Positions 23,501-35,500 of a stretch of 64,000 nt of DNA are shown piece by piece. Each line of letters opens with the position of its first letter. Positions within the stretch are counted from its first letter, which is position 1. The notes below the pieces were generated by a model that was not told where the DNA came from, did not search any database, and saw nothing but the letters and a program-made list of their open reading frames with translations. A program made the translations under genes and the position numbers. This DNA is from Hydractinia symbiolongicarpus (taxonomy: Eukaryota > Cnidaria > Hydrozoa > Anthoathecata > Hydractiniidae). The DNA lies in assembly GCF_029227915.1 (NCBI RefSeq), contig NC_079875.1:18593001-18657000 (forward strand), written 5' to 3'.

Positions 23501-26500
23501 GGGATAGAATTTCAAAAATAATTAAAAAGACTAGACATTAGCCTGTGAAAAATCCGTTCATACTCTAGCTGCCAAATGTATGCATGTCGCATATATTTCA
23601 GGCATCTCGTGCATTTTTGGCATGAAATTGGCCCGTGTGGCAGACATACAACAAGTATTCATAAAAGAGATACTGTTCAGTTCAAACAGATGTAATGAAG
23701 CGTGGTGCTAAGGTATTCCAAGATTTAAAAAAACGGGTACAATTACGCAAAGTTATAAGACAAATACCTTTGACCATTTGGTAGTTACCCAAAATCTTGT
23801 TGCACATATAAATCCGACACAAACTCTTCTATGACGAGGTTTGCTCGTTTCGTTACATAATGTTTCAGGAACCACAACTCCTGTAAAACTCGCACAGACA
23901 ACTCGACGCATTTGATATCCATTGCTACAAGCACTTGAACACTAAAACGGGAGAATATTTTTGGCTAAATGCAAGTACCCTTGTTTCAATGGCAAGGATG
24001 ATAAAAAAATTTTTGGCATGTGAAAACTTACTGAAAACATAGGTAGAGATTAAATAACTGAATTTCATTTCCTTTTTTGTACTGAACTTGACGCTTTTTA
24101 AGATGGCCGCCTTTTAATAGACATGTTGTTTCCTATCCTCCAAATTTTTCGACTTCAGCGACAAATTCTGCGACATTTTACCAAACATTTATTATGAAAA
24201 AGAAGTTACTTACTGGACTCCATTCACTGGTAAACCATGTGTTTGAGCACGGCTTTCCCATACAAGCCTCTATAGTGTTTGGTTTGTGTTTGAGATTGCA
24301 ATTTTCATCTTTTATTTTGAATCCTCTGTGATTCTTACATACCACGTTTCGTTTTCGTGTGCCGTAATTACAGGAAGCAGAACACTATGAAGTAAACATC
24401 ACGTCATTCATTTTCAGCACGTACACAATATTTTAAAGGTACAGAGTTTAAATTCCTACCTCACTCCATGATTCAGTCTCCCATTGAAAATAACAGGGCA
24501 CCATCAAACAACGTTTAAAATAGATCGGTTTCTTCAGCTTTTGGCAAAGTGATGGATGTATCACCGTTCCATCAACTACCGTGTTGTCTCTATAACGCAC
24601 CTTCTTGCATAAAACAGATCGATATTGTGTACTGTTTTCGCCACATGTTTCAGAACATGCTGTCCAGTTTGAGACGGACCATCTAAATTAAGAAATTTGT
24701 AACTCCCTTGGTTCGTATTTAAACAAGTCACAATAAGATTGATTAATAAATATCCATTTTTTGCTTCTTTTTCGTCTCTCTGATAAAACTGAGATTATGA
24801 AAGAAGGGGTGTTGTCGGTTTTAAATGAAAACTACTTTAAGGGCAGAAACTTTCGCGGGCATTAACTTTTGCGTGTCAAAAAAACGCGAAATATTTGACA
24901 AAAACTTTCGCGTTTGGCGATTTTTGAAAGAAATTTCGCGAATTTAAAATAAGGTTCGTATTCGCGTGAAAAAACTTTCGCGAATGGGCAAAAACTAAGA
25001 AAAAAATGTATTCCTTAAATCACATCTAAGGTCTTTACCGTAATCAAAATGTATAAAATGTACAAGTTTAGGCTAAATAAATTTAATTATCTGCCTCTTC
25101 CCATTCTGAGCCAGTATCGTCATCACTTTCTTGAATCTTGCTTCCACATAACGCTTCAAATTCCTCCACTGTGACATCACAAATTGCTAAGAAATGGCTA
25201 TCATCATATTGCTCAACATCATTACTGAGCATCGGATCTATATCTTGGAAAAGATCCATCGATGGCATTTTGCTTGAACCGAGTTCTAAGGCATCAAAAA
25301 TACCAGCACTTTTCCATCCACTATCGATAATTTCTTTTCCTTTCGGCGTGCTCATGTGGTTGTAGAATTCCACAATCCAACCGGCGTGAACATGTTTAAG
25401 TTTGGACAATTGTAACCCTCATCGTCATCAATCTCAACACCATTATCTAGCTGCGCTTTCACTTCGACTGAGTACCATTCGTTAAATTTACGTTTGAGAA
25501 ATCATTTGCAGAAACCATTGACCGTCAGATCAAGTGGCTGGTAGAACTTTGTCATATTAACAGGGACATTGACGATACATATGTTTGCTTTTTAAAGACG
25601 TCAAGTACAGCTGCCGTCATTTGACCAGTAAAGACGTCCATGATGACGAGTGCTTTCTGATCCGTAGAGCATTTCAGGATCTGTCTTTGTTTGATTACAT
25701 AAGGTTTGATCACTTGTTTCAAGAACTTAAGCGATTCATCCGTGTTTGAAAAATGTTTGGGATTTGTGCCGAGGCTGAAATCTTTTGCAAATTCAAACCT
25801 CGGGAAACGTTGTCTTGCCACCACAAATAAGTTGAATAGGAAGAAAGTTTCCATCAAAGGAAATGGTAAATTTTCCAGCTATTGAACGCTTATCCGCACT
25901 TCCTTCAATCGCCACAGCGTGAACTCCCTTTGCTGCCATTGTTTCGTTACCTACTGGAACGTACTTTAACGGAGTTTGATCGATATTTAAAAATTAGGGC
26001 AGATGGTATGTTGTACTGTTCTACTTTTGATACAACGTCATGGAGATATAGAAACTCTATCTCTTTTCGAGCCCCATCAGGTATGTCCATTTTTGACGAT
26101 GTTTTACTCCGCTTGACAAAATTTATTCGGGAAAACAGGCTTTTCGCCCAACGCGATGAGTCGATGTCAACTTGACCGATAGCATGAGGATACTTACTCA
26201 TCAGAGCTTTGGCTGTTGCCTTTGCTACTGTTGCATTGACTACTCCACCTCTTTCGCTCAACGATAGAAGATATTTTCTCACCACTTCATCAAGATCACC
26301 TCTTCGTAATATTTCTTCTTAAAAGTTCGAATGTACTTTCGCTTAATTTCGGAAAATCCGTTTTGAATTTTCTCACAGCATTGATATTTCCATATTCGGC
26401 AGCATATTTCCCTAGGTTGTATCGTTCATTTTCTGACCATTTATGGTATTGAGGCTTTCTCTTTGCTGATTCTGGGGAAGCAACGTGATCTTTTATGACC

Positions 26501-29500
26501 TGCACATCTAACGTGCCAATTTCCGAAGTTGTAGGCTCTTGCGATGTCTCTATAATAATGAAAAGAACTTCATTAAAGGTTTCAAAAAATGTTTTAAGTA
26601 GAAAGTTTCTTGCTTTTGTCTTACACAAGAGTTTTTGAATGCTGTAAACTCGAAAATCAGATATATACTTACCATTTTCTTCTGTTCTCTGACTTTGCAG
26701 GCTTTGTTGAGAAATTTCATTTTCTTGATTGTTTGCCTCTTTTTGCCTCTTAGCTTCAATCTGCATCTTTCTTAAAAACGACATGATGATGGATATTGAC
26801 AGAGCTCTCTATCAAACATCCTTTAAGTTTGTTTGATAGCTTTGATAGAGAGTTTGTTAAGTTAAGTTTGCAAAAAGCAGTGTTTACATAATCCCAGAAC
26901 TTATTTTTGAAAGCTATCTCCTCCATCGCAGATTAAAATCAACACATTCCCCTCTGATGAAATCAAAAATATTTATTGTACAATGGAGTGTTCTTTTCAT
27001 TTTTCGCGATAATCGAATATTTTTATTTTCGAATCATTCAATCGAATTTTCTTTAGAAATGAATAAAATTAAAAAAAATCGAACTTAGATACAATTTTTT
27101 ACTTATAGTGAGGGCTGCTATGTTCTGATATAAAGCTTCGTGTGCACATGTGTGTTAAAAGTGATTTTTTGATTTAAAGTTGTTCCTTAGGTCCCAAATT
27201 ACCAAAAAAATATGGGTGGCAAAATTTTTTGTCCCATGGGACCAAATTAGATGACGTCATCACTTTTACAGTCAGCAAAAAAATAATTTCACATTTATAT
27301 GTCATATTATATATCGTTGGAAAGAGGAGATCGAGTGGATCAAAAAAAATGTAAGAACCATGTCTTCAAAACGTAACGTTCGAAAGATATTACTATTCAA
27401 ACTTTGTACAAATTACAGACTGGTGATTTACTGACCCAGCACAAAAATGACTATAACCTGCTCAATAGCGAAGTTTTTTTGTTGAATTTTAGTATGGTAT
27501 TGGGTCACCCTAATGTCTTTCTGTTTGATCAAAATTTATTGTTCAAATCACTTCAAGGGATAATTTACAGACCAGTAATTTACAGACCAAAGCACGTGTT
27601 TAGTTGTTTACTTTAGTTTTGAAAAGCAAGTAGCGAATTTCACTTAGACATTTTGTATGTATTAGTATCAGTATAATAACAAGTTTTGTTTTATAATTGT
27701 TCGATTTCATAGACATAGGCATAGAATTCGAATGTTCTATTTGTAGAAAACATTCTATTGTTCAATTTCATAGCTAGACTGTTTAATTTCGAAGTGTTAG
27801 TGAAGTGTAATGTGAAGTTTATAGTATAGACATACATGCATAATAATAAAATGAATAGACCGAATTAAAATGGATGTTAACTGTGTAAAAACAATAAATG
27901 TGCTGGATTTTGGGAAATGTATAGTGTGTCAGAAAGATACATCAAAAAGGTACCGCCTTACTTAAACATTTTTTCCCATTCCTGTTCTGAGTTCTGAGAG
28001 TTTTGAGAGAAAGATTTTTGTTTGATACTTTGACCAAGATGTCGTATTTTGTTTAGAATGTTGGCAACCCAAAAGAGCAGTATTTGAAAAAGTTATTATC
28101 ATGTCTGGAGGAAAGAGTTAGTTGTGGTGATTCGAAGTATCTAGATTGTTGGGAAAAACTGAAGTCATATGATATTGTACAGCTTGTTGAAGGAAAGTCT
28201 TCATACCATTCTGATTGTTACAAAATGGCCACAAATAAAACAGAGATAGACAGGTTAAAGAAACGGCCAGTATCAAAAGAGTCTTCGGACAGTTTTAGCC
28301 CATCATTTGTTGTATCTGTGAAACAAAATGAAAAAAAAACATTGCGCTCAAGTGGAATTATGTTTCAAAAACACCTTTGCATTATTTGTCAAGAAAGGGG
28401 AGGAAAGATACATAAAGTTATGTCTAAGACGGTAGCAACAAAGATGCTGGAGGTCTCGAAGCTTATAGCAAATAAATCATTTTTCATCCGTATGAACAAT
28501 ATTCCTAACGCTGATGCTATAGCAAATGATGCCCAATATCATTTAGCATGTTGGGTGAAGGTTCAGAGAGAGGCTTTAGCATTACATCAAGACATATCAC
28601 AGCTACAAAATATGGAAGATACAGACCGCGCACTTGCAGATGTTGAAATAATTAACATAATCAAACATTTATTGGGGGAATCACACGACAACGTAATAAG
28701 TATGAACGATGTTAACTATACATACAACAAGTTAATGGGAAACTCCGAAAGCAACCAAATCAATTACAAGCGATATTTAAAGCACTTGTTAACAGAAAAT
28801 ATTGAGGACATAGTGTTTTCAAGACCTCCATCAAGAACAGAATCAGAAAGAATTTGTACAACCCAGACGCAATCAAAAGCAATCGAGTTGAACTTTCAAA
28901 ACCCCGTAGATGATGTCGCTACAATATTCGAGTGCGCAAAACTAGTGCGTGAACAACTTCTCAAACAACAACCATGGCAATTTAATGGCAGTTATGACGG
29001 ATTTGTTGTACCAAAGTTGTTGCAGTCACTCATCATATGGTTGATAATTGGTCCAAGAAAAAGCATTGACACTTCAAACAGAATATACAAAATGTCAATG
29101 TTGATCAAAGAAAGCAACACTACCAATTGAGTGGCTCAACATGTAGCAGGATAGCTTCTAACGTCAATAAATTGCTTTGTACCATGGACGACTTCGATGT
29201 CAACTTCCGACAATCCGATTGTGTATTTAATGTTGTTTCAAAAGCTGTTCTTCACAATTCACAAATACTTCAACATGCTGATATTGGCTCAAAATGTTAT
29301 GAAGAATTTGTCACGGAGAGGATAAAAGGAACAAAATCGATATGGGTACCGTTAAAAAAAGTGAAAATAGTAACTTTCAAAGATCTTGGAAAATCTATCA
29401 AAAAGAGAGTAGGGGATAAAGTTATACAACTCAAAGAGGAAAAAACGCTACTATCAAGATTTTTAATCACTGCACGGAAACGTCCCGAGTTGGATTTGGA

Positions 29501-32500
29501 GCACTGTATTGGCAACTTTGAGTTTTCTGTTGTACCAAAGGCCTTGTTCAGTGCTGATGGAATTCCATTGGCTTGTTTAGACAAATCAAAATTGATTCAC
29601 GGTATAGAGGAATTAGCCAGCAAAGGACAAACGACCAATGGTTTATCTGGAGAAGTCGAAACAAACAAAGTAATCATTATAGATGGAATGGCTGTTGTGA
29701 ATCAAACTCCAAAAACAGCGGCAGTTAAAACATGCAAGGTATGTATTCAATTTATCACTATCTTACGTAATATATAATACTATCTTAATAATATATATAA
29801 TGCTATGGATGTTGCACAACAATCTCCTTTCACCAGTTGTATTGTTTACTCTCCGGATACTGACGTGTTTCTACTGCTAATTTACTACTATGAGATGTTA
29901 CCAATAAATACCATTTTTAGAACAGGGCGAGGTTCTACTCTACGTGATATTGATATTCGTAATTGCTTTGAAGCCCTTGGTGCAGTACACGCGAAAGCTA
30001 TTCTTGGTTTTCATACGTTCACAGGGTGTGACCAAACTGGGCGTTTCAACAAGAAATCGAAGTCTGCTTGGCTGAAGATTTTTTTACAGGCAGATAATGA
30101 GGTGGTTCTGGCATTATCGACACTTGGAAGTACTGTCGAACTTCCTAATCTGGAAACACTGGAAAGCTTAGAACGTTTCGTGGTTTCAATGTATAAGGGG
30201 AATAAATGTCTTGCAGACGTGGTATCACTATCTCAATTGCGTTGGCATTTATTCTCCAAATTCCAGTGTGATGCTGATATGTTGCCACCAACATTAGCTG
30301 CATTGAAGTACAAAATATTCAGGTGTCACTTCATTTCAATGGTTTTACGAAGCTCGCATATCCTCATTCAACAACTTCCGAATGCAGTCAATTATGGTTG
30401 GGATACAGATGAAGTCAGTAACTTATCCCCCATAATGACTGATGAACTTCCTGCACCGTTGGCACTCATCGAGTTAAGTTCTTGTAATTGCAAAACAAGT
30501 TGCATATCCAACTGATGTAAATGCCGTAAAAATGGTTTTTTGTGCACTGACATGTGTAAATGTACGACGTGTCAAAACAGTGGTGGCGCAAGCGATGAAT
30601 CCGAGTCAGATGAATATAGTTCTAGTGATGATGAGTGAATGAAACATTGTACAAGCATTGCTGAAGTTGTTTTTTGTCATTATTTTCAGCAACTTTTTTA
30701 ACTTTGTGAAATTGCCAGAAAGAAAGTAAACAACTAAACACGTGCTTTGGTCTGTAAATTACTGGTCTGTAAATTATCCCTTGAAGTGATTTGAACAATA
30801 AATTTTGATCAAACAGAAAGACATTAGGGTGACCCAATACCATACTAAAATTCAACAAAAAAACTTCGCTATTGAGCAGGGTATAGTCATTTTTGTGCTG
30901 GGTCAGTAAATCACCAGTCTGTAATTTGTACAAAGTTTGAATAGTAATATCTTTCGAACGTTACGTTTTGAAGACATGGTTCTTACATTTTTTTTGATCC
31001 ACTCGATCTCCTCTTTCCAACGATATATAATATGACATATAAATGTGAAATTATTTTTTTGCTGACTGTAAAAGTGATGACGTCATCTAATTTGGTCCCA
31101 TGGGAAAAAAAATTTTGCTACCCATATTTTTTTGGTAATTTGGGACCTAAGGAACAACTTTAAATCAAAAAATCACTTTTAACACACGTGTGCACACGAA
31201 ATTACATAGTGGCCCTCACTATTAGATACAGTTTTTTTATTGTTTTGAAAATACCATCTTTTATCACTGATACTACAAATCTTCTTCATCAATATGGAAA
31301 AACATACATTTACTGCCGCTGTAAGATTTTGGCAATCAAAAAGAGAATGAAAAACTTGTTTGTCTTTACGAGCCTTGAAACGCCTTCGATAGATTTGCTA
31401 TAAAGACAGTAAGCGAAAATGGAGAAATTGTTGGACACTTGCCAAAAGAGATTTCAAGAATAACAAAGTATTTATTGGATCGAAGTGCGTCTTTGTATTG
31501 CACGATTTTTTCAGAACATTATCGCCGTTCTCCCTTAGTACAAGGAGGACTTGAAATAGAATGTCAAGCTGTGGTCGAAACACGAGCTAGCTACTATTCT
31601 TCAAGCGAAATTAATATCACGTTATTTAGATCTACTTAAGGATCTCTACACCAACAGAAAACATAGCGGTTGGAAATCTGTTTAATTTCGTCATGACGTT
31701 ACCGCCTACAGTCGCTACACCGCAAGCCCCCGGCAAAAGGAAGAAAAAAGCTGCATCCACAAGCACTAATAATCGGGACATCCGGGAAATGCTCGCAGCT
31801 CCAAAGAAGAAAAAAACACCAAGTGTTATTGTAGTTGATGATGATTAAAGTAGAAATAAATCATTACTTTTGAAAACTGCCCCGTTTTCATGATTTTCTT
31901 TATGGTAAAAAACTTTTGCGTTTTGATGATTTAGAATTTCCAAAGGCATAAACTTTCGCGAAAATGACCAAAAAACGCGAGAAACGCGAAAGTTAATGCC
32001 CGCGAAAGTTTCTGCCCCTAAAGTAGGATACAATTACAGTAGACTTCCGTTAATTCGAATACCGCTTAATTCAAATTTTCCGTTATTTCGAACAAATTGA
32101 CAAGTCCCTTGAGTTTGGTTTATTAAAGTCTTATAATTTGAGCTGCTTAATTCGAACTCCCCTAATTCGAACATTTCGCTAATTCGAACAATTTTTTAGT
32201 CCCAAGGCTACATTATGCTCGTTAATTCGAACTTTTGTATCGATAAATAAAATACGTTTTCATTTTTATTCATTATTACTGCATCAATGGTGGAAAAAAT
32301 TTTTTCAATTTATCAATTAAATTGCTAAGCAAACAACGTTAAAAGATTTTTATAAAAAGTTGTAGTAAAGTTGTAATAAAGTTATATTAGCATAAAACCT
32401 TTAAATGTTTATTCAAATTCATTTCTTTTCTAAACTTCCGATAATCCGAACATTCGTTAATTCGAACAAATAATTAAGTCCCTTGCGTGTTCGAATTAAC

Positions 32501-35500
32501 GGACGTCTACTTTATACGAAAAACAAAGACAAAATATGACAGAAAATCGCGAATAGCCGAAAAATTCAAAATTCAATCCAAACTGACCTATTTAAAGCTA
32601 CATTAATGACAGAAATTTAAGAAATTATTCCTATCGAAAAAAAAATACCCAAAGTTAAATGTGATGTTGATCTCCAAAAAGCATATTTTGTTAATACACC
32701 TCAATAAAAAAATTAATAAAAAAAAATATAAAATTAAAGTAAAAAATGAAAAAAAGAAATTGAATTCGAGATTCGCGAAATTAAACTCTAGTGAATTCTA
32801 TGAAATGCCGTAAACGTTCTGCTTGCAAAAGTTCCAGCATTTAGTAAAGAAACATAACTTTACCTTACTGTGCACTCCAATTGATTGCACGCCCTCCTTC
32901 TGATGGGTGGTTTCTTTACATGTATGCATTTGGAATCGTCCACGAATTTTCCCAAATGAGAATTACCTTCTTCAAAACATCGATAGATGATAGTTTGTTC
33001 GCCTGTAAGTGTATAAAGGGGAGAAGAAAGACCGTAACTAGAAAATTTTTCAGCAAATAAGATATTCTTTGACTTCTTTATATCTGCTCTGCATCAATGC
33101 GGAACTTTTTGTGATTTTGCAAAAATAATATTCGCAAAATGATCTTCGCAAAATACTATTCTCAGCAATAAATCATATAAAATAAATAAGAATAAAATTT
33201 GCTGCACGTAAAATTTACTTGTAAGAAAAGTATGATTACAAAATATTTTTTTTGATATCGGATTAACAAAACTAAATTCTGCAAAACATACTATAACATA
33301 TTTTACCATTCAACAACAAAAAAGCAAATATCCAGCAATAATCACTCCTCTTGAAGTAGTGGTAACATGATATCCTTTGGCCTCCAAAAATAATTTCCCA
33401 TCACAATTTATTACTTGTTAACTTACTTGTGATTAGATGCATTTGAACGATTATGCAAATTTAAGCGATAAAAAGATAATTCGATCCCTACCTCCTCCAC
33501 AATAACGGGTACATCTAGAAATTCCACCGACTTGCCATTTAAACGTCGTCATTATAATGCCACGTCGCCCTTCTTCTTGTGCTGGAGTGAGCTGCGGGAA
33601 TACGTACCCAAAATCTTCTTTTGTAGATGTTCGGTATGGTAATGATTGATTGAGTGAAGGAAGTACTTTTGACATCTTAGAGGACAGTCGAATCTGACGC
33701 TGCTTTGACTTTTTCGAGAGCAATTGCAGTTGTTGTTTCTGACGATGGCTGAGTACTGGTGGAAAATGACTGTATTTTGGCGATAAAAACTTCTTTTGTA
33801 GGTTTGTGTCTGTTTTCGTAAAATTAAATCCAATTCGAACCTTGTCCTTTTGATAGAGAAGATGAGAATAGAGTCAATCAATCGAACAAAGACAAATAAA
33901 TGTGAAATGATTAATCGATTACATCACTGACAACCAAACAAGTTGAGAGAGTAAAGCACGACACCTTTATTCCACATCATAACAAATCAAAACAGAAAGT
34001 TAACCTTAAATAAGATACATCTGCCAGCTTTGCATTGATAGTCTCTGTTCTTTCCACATGCAGTCCGATCAAGTACAAAACCAAACGAGCGGAACATGCG
34101 ATAGCCCTTTGCTAAACAATTCAACTTGCAATCGTTTAACCCATCTGAAAAAGGAAGGTATTATAAAATTGGGAAAAAAAAACACTCGCGATAACAAAAA
34201 TTCTTCTTACTCCTCATGTAGGGAATCCACTGATATATTTCACCCAAGTAAGGTATTTCGTTGTACTTCTCACACTGTTTCAAACGTGATTCGTATTTTA
34301 TTGTACGGAATTCTTGTGGTGATAAACAAAGCTAAAAAGAAAGAGGTTATTTGGAAGGAGAAATGTAGGGCTTCTTAATTTTAGTGACTTACATAAGAGT
34401 TGACCCATGCAAAAAATGTGATTTGGCTCACTGTTGTGCACAGAAATATTGCAGAAATACGGGCCCTCGATTTTTTTTATTTTTTTTTAATAAAATTTTC
34501 TTTAACGGTCTGTATATTGAATAAAAAGTTGAAAGAAAAAAAACAATTCATATTCCAAAGCATAGATCAGATTATGCGCGACCTAGAACCGAAAGTAGTC
34601 TTAATGTCCTTGTGTCCCCAATAATGACACGACTAACCTTTCTGTTGCATGGTTGGAAATCCCTTCTGTTGCCTGAGCAACGGGAAAGCATTTTTGTGGA
34701 ACGGGCTGTCCGCTTCCACCTGAAACAGAAGTAAGCAGATAAAAAGACAAATCTTAAAAGATTAGAACGGCCAATAAGTTCCTTTTTTTCTAACGAATAG
34801 AAACAGTATTTCAAAAAGTTCAGTTGGCTTGGAAACAATAAAATCGAAACTTAAAAAGCAAAACAATGCAAGATGTAGTAACGTATCGTGTACATATAAC
34901 GTATTAAAACGAATTATATTGCATTATATCGTATTATCGGAAACACAATATCTTATATTTTGTATGAAAAATATGACCGCCAAAACTTTTTGGGAGTGGG
35001 TGATGTGCGTAAGGACTAAAACAGGTCACCACCAGTCTTTCCAGAACGACTAGAGAACCAGCAGTATGGTGACAGAACGAGCAGTGCGAGTAATTACTAT
35101 TAAAAAAACGTAGAGGAAGAAAACATCGATCTTCAGGTATTTAAAAACATTGCACTGATAAACTCATAAAAAAAAATTCCTAGCAGGATATTCGCCATCT
35201 TATTATGACATATGCTTTAGGCCGTTACATCAAAGCAGCTTTTTTCCTGTCTCGTGGCATTCCAAATGTTTAAAATAAATGAAAAAGAAAAATATATTTA
35301 GCTTTGGGAATATTCCAAGGCTAGTGTTTGCGCACTCCTGCACGGAGTTCTAAGTTTATGCACTGCTGTTTATTTGGTTATTCTGTTAGTTCGCTGCTAG
35401 TTCTCTGGCCGTTCTGTTACAGTTCTTATGGGTGATGAAAAAAAAAACAACAACAGGTGTTTAACAAAGAATATTTGAAATTCGTAAATAACTTCAAATA

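Larger units (their letters stand above)
27106..31221. mobile_element. Nested 4.1-kb DNA transposon with ~500-bp inverted repeats
   Basis: Ends TAGTGAGGGC (27106) and GCCCTCACTA (31221) are flanked by TTA on each side (27103-27105, 31222-31224), suggesting a 3-bp target duplication. The long inverted repeats (27106-27614, 30723-31221) are nearly identical, so the insertion is fairly recent compared with the decayed host element. It encodes one plus-strand protein with Cys/His-rich and PIN-like nuclease parts. Possibly an Academ-type element carrying an XPG/PIN-like nuclease; this assignment is tentative. Confidence 0.8.
24840..32018. mobile_element. Pogo-like DNA transposon, 7.2 kb, with a nested second element
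   Basis: Terminal inverted repeats of 34 bp (24840-24873 and 31985-32018; begin RGGGCAGAAACTTTCGCGG, two mismatches), flanked by TA on both sides (24838-24839, 32019-32020), the target-site duplication of Tc1/mariner-pogo elements. Inside: a decayed DDE transposase on the minus strand (25083-26784), a HIRAN-like cargo gene on the plus strand (31294-31848) and a later insertion at 27106-31221. The host intron is in the ADAMTS-like gene, whose exons on both sides are intact. Confidence 0.85.

Noticed and set aside
27404-30933. Two near-identical 70-codon frames in opposite orientation
   Set aside because: They are mirror copies in the long inverted repeats of the nested transposon; no domain.
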